The notes under the pieces were generated by a model that made no database searches, had not been told where the DNA came from, and saw only the letters and a program-made list of their open reading frames with translations. Below are positions 31,155-39,927 of a stretch of DNA of 64,000 bases, in pieces. The position numbers and the translations under genes were made by a program. Source of the stretch: Lasioglossum baleicum (taxonomy: Eukaryota; Arthropoda; Insecta; Hymenoptera; Halictidae); assembly GCF_051020765.1 (NCBI RefSeq), contig NW_027469323.1, positions 149,992-213,991 on the forward strand. Reading direction: 5' to 3'. Within the stretch, counting starts at the first letter, position 1. Each line of letters begins with the position of its first letter.

Positions 31155-31412
31155 CACTCGTTGGTCACCGATGTTAGAGACACCGTCAACACTTTTGTAG
31201 GATACGTCATGTGTCCTACCTCTGCCAAAATTTGTTGTGACAAATTTGGCGCAGTCGGTAGGACAGTCGTTGGTCACCGATGTTAGAAGCACGGCATCGA
31301 GGAATAAAAATAGAATCAGTGTTAGCACGCGAACCCCTGCGCGTTCCATCATTGTTTGACAATTTAACGCAGTAGACTTAGAGTCCGTGAAAGCATAGTG
31401 TCAGTTAAAAGT

Positions 31413-31443
31413 GCGACGGGCAGTGAAGGAAATGCCCTTTCGC
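31413..31443 (+). promoter_or_regulatory. First of two repeated leader hairpins (A2)
   Basis: GCGA-C-GGGCA, 10-base loop, TGCCC-TT-TCGC. A second hairpin about 110 bp downstream has GGGCG/CGCCC in place of GGGCA/TGCCC, a paired change. Both lie between PBS and gag, where packaging or translation signals are expected. Equivalent pair in A4 at 55552-55582 and 55663-55693. Confidence 0.5.
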
Positions 31444-31619
31444 CCACGTTACATACTCAAATTATTTTTCGCGATGTTCGTACTCAGTACAAATTCATCG
31501 AGAGTTTTAGTGAACGTTAAAGTGCGACGGGCGGTTTAGAAAACGCCCCTTCGCCCACGTTATATAGTCGGATTATTTTTCGCGAATTTCATACTTAGAA
31601 ATTTTCAAGCGACGCAATC

Positions 31620-32927
31620 ATGGAAACGCGTAGCGAGGCTAGAAAGAAGGTTCCTCCTACGGAAGAGGAATTAATTGAATTCCAGAAAGATTTAGCTCGT
31701 AGAGAAGCAGCTCTCATTAATCAAACCGCCGCGTTGACTCAACTCAAATTGCAATACGAAACAGAAACGCGTGAGCAAAGAGAAACGTACGAGGATATAC
31801 GCCGCGAGATAGCAGAAATCCGATCGGCCAGAGATTCTCAATCAATTCCAGCTAGCCCAGTCGTTGCGCCCCGCGAACCCATAATGCACGATTCTTCGAA
31901 TTTCACCGTTAAACAAGCGGTTGAACTTGTGCCTACCTTTGACGGCACCTCCATAACCGTGCTACAATTCGTTCGCGCGTGCAAGCGAGCCTTGGAAGCT
32001 GTTCCAGCCACAGCTGAGCGTACCCTCACTAGATTAGTATGCAATAAGCTTAGAGGACAGGCATACGCCGCGATTGAAGACGTAAATATTAACACAATCT
32101 CTGAATTGTGCAACCGCCTGAAAGATGTACTAGGCCCATATAAATTCATCGATCAGTATCGCGGAGAATTAGCTTCGATACACCAGGGACAGTCCGAGCA
32201 CGTGTTGAATTATATTACGCGAGTAAAGGACCTTAGAACGGCGATCATAGATTCAGGCCGCGGGGTCCCCAATCTAGACGAGATTGATAAATTCACAATT
32301 GATTGTTTCATGCGTGGTCTTATCCCAGCGCTTCGAGCCGAGGTCAGGCTCTGCGCGTCACTCGAATTACAGAAAATATTCGACGAAGCAGTAACCGCGT
32401 ACAAACAGTACGAGCTTGACCGTGTTCGTTATCGTGACGACGGACGCCGCGTTGCATTCTCCGACTCTCGTAATCGCACACCAGAGCGATCAAGCAACTC
32501 TTATTATGATAGGAATGCGCCTGAGCAGCGCAACAGATCTTCGGAAAGGAAAGATCAACGACCTTCCTTTTCACCTCGTGAATCCTGGCGAGACAGGAAA
32601 CCCGATAACAGAGACGCGTATCGCTCTCCTCCCCCGCGACGTCACGAACCGTCGCAATCAAATCAGCGCGAAACGTATAAACGCGAAGATCGCGCTTCCC
32701 AGTCCCCAGGTCGCGATCGCTTTCCTACGGAGAATCAGAAGTATTGTAAATATTGTAAGCGCACGGGACATGACATACACGAATGTCGCCGCCGCGAATA
32801 TTACAGTAGAAATGAGTCGGGAAACGAATCAAGCCTCCCGACAAACGCGACCAAAGGACGGGAGGCATCCCAAGAGAATCGCCAAAAGGCAACACAGCTG
32901 GCCGTCATCAGCGACGACCAGCAGTAG
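31620..32927 (+). CDS. gag: Gag polyprotein (A2)
   Basis: 435 residues, intact, same domains as the A5 Gag, with one zinc knuckle CKYCKRTGHDIHEC near residue 383-396. Stop TAG at 32925-32927. The -1 frame is open across the stop and reads AVDEIRVDRRDNPDGQQN into protease, fixing a -1 gag-pro frameshift rather than readthrough. Confidence 0.92.
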   Translation: METRSEARKKVPPTEEELIEFQKDLARREAALINQTAALTQLKLQYETETREQRETYEDIRREIAEIRSARDSQSIPASPVVAPREPIMHDSSNFTVKQAVELVPTFDGTSITVLQFVRACKRALEAVPATAERTLTRLVCNKLRGQAYAAIEDVNINTISELCNRLKDVLGPYKFIDQYRGELASIHQGQSEHVLNYITRVKDLRTAIIDSGRGVPNLDEIDKFTIDCFMRGLIPALRAEVRLCASLELQKIFDEAVTAYKQYELDRVRYRDDGRRVAFSDSRNRTPERSSNSYYDRNAPEQRNRSSERKDQRPSFSPRESWRDRKPDNRDAYRSPPPRRHEPSQSNQRETYKREDRASQSPGRDRFPTENQKYCKYCKRTGHDIHECRRREYYSRNESGNESSLPTNATKGREASQENRQKATQLAVISDDQQ

Positions 32928-33082
32928 ATGAAATTCGAGTAGATAGGAGAGATAACCCGGACGGTCAGCAGAATGAACGACCATCCGCGAAATTAGTCTC
33001 GGCAATAAATCTCGCGCCGGACTCCCCTATCCCTCGAATAAAAGCAAGATCGTCACTCTTCTCAAAAGAGTGTGAGTTCCTC

Positions 33083-36000
33083 TTGGACACCGGGTCCGAG
33101 GTCAACTTAATCCGAGCGTCTGGTATCAAATCTGACGTTCATCTAAAAACTGACAGCGTCATACACGTCCATGGCGTGACAGAAGGAGAAATTGCGACCC
33201 TCGGTTATATCAATGCGGAGCTAGCAGATTCCATTAAAGTCACGCTACACGTTCTGCCTGACAGTTTTCCAATTAATATAGATGGTATCTTAGGCTCCCC
33301 CTTCTTCAGAGAGGGAGCAGAGATATCATTTGCGAAGGAATGCGTAGAGTATAAAACCCTACGTATTCCCTTTTCGAATCCTCGGGAATATTCCATCGAA
33401 AGCCGTACCGCCGCCTGCATAGCCGTCAACGTAAAGGGCCCAAGCGAAGGGTATGTGCGAAAAATAGATGTAAAACCCGATGTGTTCTTAGGTGATTGTT
33501 TAGTCACCAACCGTAACGGAAAGGCATACCTGCGATGCTTTAACGCATCGTCCGAAGTGGCGTCCTTCTCCCTGCCTACGTTGGAGGTGGAAGAGATCGA
33601 GGTTCCCTTTTCGAATATTCAAGCCGAAGTCAATTCGGACGTATTCAATGCTCGTGCGTGCCGCGCGCACGAGACGATCGTTAACGATCAACTCGCGTCT
33701 TCTATTAATTCCGGTAACCATTCCGACGATTCCGGTAGCCATCCCGATTCTTTAGATAATTCCGGTAACCATTCCGACGATTCCGGTAGCCATCCCGATT
33801 CTTTAAATAATTCCGGTAACCATCCCGACGATTCCGGTAGCCATCCCGATTCTTTAAATAATTCCGGTAACCATCCCGACGATTCCGGTAGCCATCCCGA
33901 TACTTTAAAGAATTCCGGTAACCATCCCGACGATTTATATTCAAAGTCCTGTGTGGAAAGAAACATCAGCGCCTTCGCCTCAGATGAACTTTTAGAATGT
34001 TCATATGAGAACAATTTAGAAAACATTTCTATTCCTAAAGTTAATTCAAAAGGAGTTTATGTTTTGCCACAAACTCCTATCTTCAAATCCTCGCCGGAAC
34101 AAGACCTCTTGCAGCTTCAACGATCAGGTATCCGTGCGACCGAAAACAAAGTCCATGCGTCTGGCAAATACAATTCCGCGAGATTCGCGTCAGCAAGAAA
34201 AAGAAATAAAGCCGATACATTATACTCGCCCGAGACAACTAAGTCTGATTATAAGCTTTCGTTATGTATCTTGCGAAACGAATTCAATCTTCCTAGCGTT
34301 AACAGAGTCTCCAATATCGTTACGCCAACGATAAACTATCGCAGCGACCCAAGAGCGAAATTTAAAACCTCTGGTCAGCATCACCCCACTCCACAGCAGG
34401 AAGACGATATCCCTGCGACGCAACGAGATCTTCAAGGAGAAACCGTCACCCCTGAAGATCATCAGTCTCTCGACAACGCTATAACAGCAACCATGCAGCC
34501 GATACAAGCAGCCATCTTGCTCTCTATTGCCACGCAAGCCTCAACACTCATTGGATATGACTGTGGAGGTTCAACCTTGAATATTACCACGTATTCAACT
34601 ATTGACACTCTTAACTGCGAGCCCGAAGACATCGCACCAGCTGAAAATTTAGAAAGAATTCAGCTCCTGCAGCTAGCTGAATTCTCGCAAGCTCGTGTCT
34701 TGCAATGCCATATCGGAATAGACAGAACCATATACTATTGTGGCATGCACTCACATAATTCGGTAGTATCCAATGGTCGACAAGACTATATATTACCGAT
34801 CTCCAGCGAAACCTGTTCGAGCCTACACACGACGGGGACAATATTCATCACCCCAGCCGCTCAGATCACAGGTATTCAGCCGAACTCGACCTCCTCTCAC
34901 GGCCTCACGTTAGCAGGAGTTATTCAGAACGATGGTAGCTGCGCTGGAACCACGTATAGTGATCCGTTTGGGACTTGGACCGATGTCGTGGTACAAGCTT
35001 TAGTCCGAATCACGATCCGCGACTACATCGCTCCAATCAGATTGTCAACCGGACAGATTCATCTACAAACTGGGCAAACCTGCCCCCTTCAAAAAGGAAG
35101 CTGCTTAGACGCACAAGATGGCCATACGTTCTGGGAAACCACGCCGACGGACTCGTGCAAATTCAATAATTATGATGTCTTGTACGAAGGGATAGCCACT
35201 AAACTATCCTCCAAGGTGAATCCTTCTCCAACCCTGTATACCGTAGCATCGCAGGACACGACTTTTGCACTCACGGAGACAGGCAGATCTTCAGTTTGCG
35301 GATATGTCATAATCCGAACGGAACACCCCAAGCTGTTCATTCTGGAAGTTGGAAGTTCAGGAAAATTCAAGGAGAAAACACACACCTTGGTCAACAATCT
35401 GGACATCTTCACGTATGTCAACAGCAAATTTGTTTACGTGGAGAAGCACCTCCGGAAACAATTTTCTCAACTCTACAAAGATGTAATCCGTCAGAAGTGT
35501 GAGCTAGAGCGTCAGATTCTCCAGAACGCCCTCACATTATTACATTCAGCACCCGAAGAAGTTGCCACTGCCATCATGAAGGATGTCGGATTTATCGCAG
35601 TTCCAGCAGGAGAGGTAGTGCACATAATAAAGTGCATACCAGTCACGGTCCAAGTGAGGAAAACCGAACGGTGTTATGATGAGCTACCCATCACATATCG
35701 GAACACATCAAAATTCCTGAAGCCAAGGGACCACATCATTTCAAATGCGGGGACAGAAAAGCCATGCAATGAGCTACTTCCCCCATATTATAGACTGCAC
35801 GGAACATGGTATCGCCTAACACCGTCATTGATGGAGGCCATCACTCCTTCGGAGCTTCACCCCCTCGCCAAGTCAACCTGGAAATACATAGATCCGAAGA
35901 ACTTGGCAACGGGAGGCATTTATTCACAAGACGACCTGGACAAACTACAGGATCATATAATGTTTCCTGTAGAGAAGGTAGCAGTCATAAATTCAATCGC

Positions 36001-36520
36001 ACAGGGTGCGACGGGAAGACAGTTTGCAGCAGGAAACATCAATATGTTCAACCTGCTCGATGAAAACTCCCTACAGCAGATAGCGGAGTCTACAGCACAG
36101 AAATTATGGTCCGGATTCACTACATTCGGATCAATAAGTGCTGGAATAATCGGAGTGTATGTAGCGATCCGCACGATCAAAACAATCATCAGTACGATCG
36201 TTAACGGCATCGCATTACACTCACTATACGGCTGGAGCCTGCATCTCGTTGTCGCCATCTGGAGTTCACTGACCCGGTTCTTTATATTCATGAAGCAGAG
36301 GGACAACAAGACTTCAGCGGCCATCGAGGACAAAGATAGTGATAGTGCCAGTGTCGGAGAATTCCGAACCCGTCCTCCCTTGACGAAACGAACGTTAATT
36401 TGCGATTCCCTTGACCCAGTGTTGCGAGACAGGGATGACATTTCAGTGCATCCTGTCTACCGCCACCCAGAGGCAGAGATTCCACTGCCTGAAATCTCTT
36501 CTCTAAGGGGGGAGGTGTGA
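33083..36520 (+). CDS. Protease-spacer-Env fusion (A2)
   Basis: 1145 residues counted from the Leu codon at DTGS; the true frame starts upstream in the gag overlap. Protease 1-120 (DTGS, GILGSPFF), extension to ~205, 51-bp-unit minisatellite 209-287 (NSGNHPDDSGSHPDS), spacer 288-470, Env from Met 471 (34493). Env has a signal-like start, about 16 Cys, a helical segment EKHLRKQFSQLYKDVIRQ, and a membrane region about 1010-1070 followed by a charged tail. Unique here: LPEISSLRG for LREISSLRG. RT, RNase H and integrase are absent without breaking the frame. Env is presumably released by signal peptidase or made from a spliced RNA. Confidence 0.85.
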   Translation: MDTGSEVNLIRASGIKSDVHLKTDSVIHVHGVTEGEIATLGYINAELADSIKVTLHVLPDSFPINIDGILGSPFFREGAEISFAKECVEYKTLRIPFSNPREYSIESRTAACIAVNVKGPSEGYVRKIDVKPDVFLGDCLVTNRNGKAYLRCFNASSEVASFSLPTLEVEEIEVPFSNIQAEVNSDVFNARACRAHETIVNDQLASSINSGNHSDDSGSHPDSLDNSGNHSDDSGSHPDSLNNSGNHPDDSGSHPDSLNNSGNHPDDSGSHPDTLKNSGNHPDDLYSKSCVERNISAFASDELLECSYENNLENISIPKVNSKGVYVLPQTPIFKSSPEQDLLQLQRSGIRATENKVHASGKYNSARFASARKRNKADTLYSPETTKSDYKLSLCILRNEFNLPSVNRVSNIVTPTINYRSDPRAKFKTSGQHHPTPQQEDDIPATQRDLQGETVTPEDHQSLDNAITATMQPIQAAILLSIATQASTLIGYDCGGSTLNITTYSTIDTLNCEPEDIAPAENLERIQLLQLAEFSQARVLQCHIGIDRTIYYCGMHSHNSVVSNGRQDYILPISSETCSSLHTTGTIFITPAAQITGIQPNSTSSHGLTLAGVIQNDGSCAGTTYSDPFGTWTDVVVQALVRITIRDYIAPIRLSTGQIHLQTGQTCPLQKGSCLDAQDGHTFWETTPTDSCKFNNYDVLYEGIATKLSSKVNPSPTLYTVASQDTTFALTETGRSSVCGYVIIRTEHPKLFILEVGSSGKFKEKTHTLVNNLDIFTYVNSKFVYVEKHLRKQFSQLYKDVIRQKCELERQILQNALTLLHSAPEEVATAIMKDVGFIAVPAGEVVHIIKCIPVTVQVRKTERCYDELPITYRNTSKFLKPRDHIISNAGTEKPCNELLPPYYRLHGTWYRLTPSLMEAITPSELHPLAKSTWKYIDPKNLATGGIYSQDDLDKLQDHIMFPVEKVAVINSIAQGATGRQFAAGNINMFNLLDENSLQQIAESTAQKLWSGFTTFGSISAGIIGVYVAIRTIKTIISTIVNGIALHSLYGWSLHLVVAIWSSLTRFFIFMKQRDNKTSAAIEDKDSDSASVGEFRTRPPLTKRTLICDSLDPVLRDRDDISVHPVYRHPEAEIPLPEISSLRGEV
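36475..36515 (+). promoter_or_regulatory. Pre-PPT inverted repeat and polypurine tract (A2)
   Basis: AGAGATT ... AATCTCT (36475-36499) then AAGGGGGGAGG abutting the LTR. Both overlap the last codons of env. Confidence 0.6.
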
Positions 36521-38232
36521 CGTCGGTCGCACCTCCGACGTTAGCTTTAAGACTACATGTAAAATTAGATACATAAGAGCGAGCGTTCCCCTTTAAAGAT
36601 TCCAAACCTCCTAAAAATCCTTCATAACAATGAATCCTTAACACCACGTACATCTGATTGAAATCCATCAACATAACCTAAAATCCAAAATCTGTCAAAA
36701 TCCTAAAATAGCCAAAAATGGCCCAAACTCGAAGATTGAAATATCATTGGACTCGTGAGCGAAAATCATGAAACTAACCTAAAAATTTGTAGGTTAGGTT
36801 CTCAATTCGCGTTTGTTTAGACTTTACCAAAATTTCGATTTTTGGTAATTTTCAAAAGTACTTAGAATATTTTCAAACATATGATCGGTCGACAAATGAT
36901 GTCAACTAATCATATGACATATAAAATTTACATCGAAACGCCTTGCAAGAGCAAGCGCTCGAAAATATTCTAAGTCCCAATTTATTTAAATAAATAAATA
37001 GGTACGCCAATGGTTACCACTTAATTTTCGAGTCCTGCACCACTGGGAACGAAAACTGCTGACTCTAGTGCGGCGGCCATCGCGCTGTTTACGACGAAGA
37101 CCGGCACAAAGAGGACACGGTCCCCTTTTGCGAAGTCAGCATTTTTCGGACGAACGTTATTCGTCGACGAACGTTCGATTCTCCCCAGTCCTCTCCGGGG
37201 ACCCGAGTGGGTCAGTCGAGTTTTCGTCAATCTTCCAAGTCCAGACTATTTAGACATAGTCTTTCCAAATCCAGATTGTTTAGACACAATCTTCCCAAAT
37301 CCATACTGTTTAGACACAGTCCCTAATACCATTCAGTAATATCGTATTCTTATTCGTTTAATTCAAATATTACTTCGTTTATTCAATTAAACATTTTTAT
37401 TGCGTTTCATACTTCGTACTTAGTACGTATTTCGATTTCGTTAATAATAAGCATCTTTACCTTTGTATTCTTTTACGTTTATAATATACTTTGTTTTACC
37501 AGAGTCAATCTAAATCCCAATTATTATTTCCTTGCTCCTAACTTCGTAGTTTGAAGTGACACGTTGTTAGTTAGAGATAGAGTTCTCACTGGAAAGTTCG
37601 CGAATAGTATTCCTTATTCAATTTCCTGTTACGTGTTCGCGTACGTGCGTGATAGTGATAGACTTGCTCGCATAGCAAGCTCCGCAGCATCCACGCCCGT
37701 TTTCGCTAGTTAAAATATCGTCAATCACGCGGACGATATTCGTGAGTTAGATTCACGGTATCGTACAGCGTCCACGCCCGTTTCCTCAACGAGCGCATCC
37801 GTCTACAATACCGTAGCAGCCAGCTGTCAATCATTGGAGGTCGTTCCTGTCAAATATTGACGTGACAGAGTTTGGCGCAGTCGTCAATCCTTGAAGGTCG
37901 TTTCCAGCCATTTGGATCAACGCCTGTCAAGCAGAGCGGACCGTATTCAAGGCCATCAGCGCAACCGTAGCTGTTCATCCGTTGCGAATTCATTTCTCGT
38001 GTCAATCGACAAACAAGCGAAGCGTAAAAGTAAGTGGAACATATTACCGCGTATGTTTCAGGGTCGCGTGCATCATTCATCTGTGTAAGACTGCATGCAG
38101 GTGTCGGCATCGGGTCCTAGTCTGTTGATAAAAAGACCAACACTTTTATTAAATGTCAGTCAGTGGAAGAGTAGAGTAGCCGGGCCGCGGTATTCTCTTC
38201 TCTTGCTCTTATAGCCCCGCCAGGACGTGACA
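36516..38232 (+). repeat. Family A LTR (3' of A2)
   Basis: Full 1717 bp, including the 365 bp missing from this element's 5' LTR. Confidence 0.9.
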
Positions 38233-38236
38233 ATAC

Positions 38237-38542
38237 TATACCTCTGCGATAACCCGCGAACAATGATTATAGCATCTCCTGCGACTTGCGATAAGAAACC
38301 CTCCCAGGAGATTTCATTACAGTCCTCCGCTGACGCGAAATTAGAATCCGCGATAATCACGCGTCCGGTCAACACCGATAAGCGAGCGAAATCCGAAACC
38401 CAGCGTCGACGGAATCTCCTTCCACCGCCGGAAGATACAGAACAAACGACAGCAGCACTTCGAAGAAGTTCCTACAGCCAGAATCCCAGCCTGTTCCCAG
38501 CCGCCTACCACATCGTGTCCAGTATCCACAAACACAATCAAC
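38237..38542 (+). pseudogene. Spacer, second part (C1)
   Basis: Continues in frame from 29780 with LYLCDNPRT, then KRAKSETQRRRNLLPPPED, the C counterpart of KRAKYETSGQQNLLPPLED in the B spacer. The frame runs on through the first Cys-rich ORF in another phase and is the same phase as the second (39205), giving a 459-codon open stretch 38227-39606. I regard the overlapped middle as probably non-coding. Confidence 0.55.
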
Positions 38543-38953
38543 ATGTGCGGACACTTACAACCGGCGAGACCATCGGCGAACAAAGCCGGAGACTTCATCT
38601 ACAGATACCAGGGAATATTCTGCTACAATGGCAGACACAGAATCTCCCTAAATGGCAGAGAACTATGCCTTGCCTGCAGTCTCACTGCGGTAGTCAGGAG
38701 GGTCATCGTATACACGCACGTTCTTACAAGGAAAAAGAAGAACGCATGCGACGCGTGTACAAAACCCATATTGAGGGAAACCCCAATATTGGAATGCATC
38801 CACTGCAGCTTCCTCCTCGCACTGGATCGGGCAGCAACAGACACTGCCAGAATAAGAAGAGAAAGAGGCGAAATTCTCACGGACGACGAAGAAGAGGACG
38901 AAAACTCAAGAACCTCTTCCTCGGACGAAGACACCAATACTCAAGCAAATTAG
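38543..38953 (+). CDS. Cysteine-rich acidic-tail protein 1 (C1)
   Basis: 136 residues. MCGHLQP start, FCYNGRHRISLNGREL, LCLAC, a His in YTHVL, CDAC, TPILEC-x2-C, then an Arg-rich segment and an acidic tail (TDDEEEDEN, SSSDED). It shares the Cys spacing of the A1 protein but about a third of residues. The phase differs from the upstream spacer, so it needs its own start, probably on a spliced RNA. Function unknown. Confidence 0.6.
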   Translation: MCGHLQPARPSANKAGDFIYRYQGIFCYNGRHRISLNGRELCLACSLTAVVRRVIVYTHVLTRKKKNACDACTKPILRETPILECIHCSFLLALDRAATDTARIRRERGEILTDDEEEDENSRTSSSDEDTNTQAN

Positions 38954-39204
38954 AGATGCAGAGTGTTTGTGCCAAAGCCGTAATCTCGTCACCTGAGACA
39001 AGAGTGATTACTCTAACCAACAAGGGGAGCAAAATGCCGAGTCAACAGGGAGATTACTTATCCATACTCAGTATTCCCCTGCCGGTTGGACTTGCTCACC
39101 CCCCACTAACCTACATCGAACAAACAAAGCAGAAGAGCAGTCATTCTGCAATCGCCCACCGCTCGAGCAACATTACGAAAAAGCACGTTAAAACACTCAT
39201 CAAA

Positions 39205-39606
39205 ATGTGCAAACAACTTCCAATCAGGAAGGCCGGTCAGAAGAGACCACCTGCAATTCCCACCTACTTGCTCGAAATCTCCTGCTACAATGGCAGGATA
39301 AGAATAACGCCCGACGGAAGGAAACTTTGCTATGACTGTAGCCAGAGAACAGTCATTTCCAATGTAAGAATTTGGAATCACCAGCGAATGTACTCCGTCC
39401 AAAACGATTGCGAAGAATGCGGTGGTCCGATATGCACCGAAACTCCAGTAATGGATTGCCGAGAATGCCTGAGCATTCTGGCCGGACAGGGCATCATGTT
39501 AGAAAACCCAGAGGTCTCCGACTCATCAGATGACTCCGATTCATCCGAAGGAAGTTCGGACGAGGATTCAGACTCGGACATGGAGGAACACCTCATCACG
39601 AACTAA
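39205..39606 (+). CDS. Cysteine-rich acidic-tail protein 2 (C1)
   Basis: 133 residues. MCKQLP start, SCYNGRIRITPDGRKL, LCYDCS, HQRMYSVQNDCEECG, ICTETPVMDCREC, and a long Ser/Asp/Glu tail (about 30 residues). Closer to the A1 protein than to its neighbour at 38543, so the pair looks like an old duplication with one member shared between families. 251 bp separate it from protein 1. Confidence 0.6.
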   Translation: MCKQLPIRKAGQKRPPAIPTYLLEISCYNGRIRITPDGRKLCYDCSQRTVISNVRIWNHQRMYSVQNDCEECGGPICTETPVMDCRECLSILAGQGIMLENPEVSDSSDDSDSSEGSSDEDSDSDMEEHLITN

Positions 39607-39927
39607 ATGGCAACAACAGTGAAATAAGTGAGCCCATTCCCTCCCAAGACCCCAATAAAAGACAGTCAAATAATGAACATTGCGATTATAGACTGTCGGA
39701 CATTGCGAAACCTACCCCAACTCCTCGCGCAGAATCAGACAACATCTCAGTGCATCCAGTGTTTCGTACTGTTAATACAGTCAACGTGCGCCGAGAACTG
39801 AGCTCCCTGCGCGGATCGCTCACTAACGATGCGTCTCAAGACCAAAAATTGTAATGCGAGCGCTCACCGAACACAACCTCGGACCGAGAGATTTCACTCC
39901 GAGAAATCTCTTCTCCGGCGAGGGAGG
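39607..39927 (+). other. C1 3' untranslated tail, pre-PPT hairpin and PPT
   Basis: About 320 bp. The stretch near 39660-39800 resembles the B env tail (a DNISVHPVFRT-like reading), suggesting env was once here. A perfect 9-bp inverted repeat AGAGATTTC/GAAATCTCT is at 39887-39911, then GGCGAGGGAGG before the LTR. Confidence 0.6.

Larger units (their letters stand above)
29781..38232 (+). mobile_element. A2: family A element, pol-less with env, 5' LTR truncated
   Basis: 8452 bp with ATAC duplications (29777-29780, 38233-38236). The 3' LTR is 1717 bp but the 5' LTR is only 1352 bp. Gag and protease-spacer-Env ORFs are intact and differ from A4 by only a few residues. Confidence 0.93.

Noticed and set aside
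33706..33944. Regular direct repeats that could suggest a CRISPR array
   Set aside because: Units are in-frame coding repeats without unique spacers, in a eukaryotic retroelement.
37068..37253. tRNA-like or rRNA-like sequence in the LTR GC-rich block
   Set aside because: No cloverleaf or conserved box A/B could be fitted by eye.
38623..38937. Minus-strand 104-codon ORF opposite Cys-rich protein 1
   Set aside because: Ser/hydrophobic composition mirrors the acidic tail codons of the sense gene; shadow frame.
38237..39204. Treating the whole 459-codon frame of C1 as one protein
   Set aside because: Its middle overlaps Cys-rich ORF 1 in another phase and shows no recognisable domain there; only the ends (spacer and Cys-rich protein 2) match homologs.
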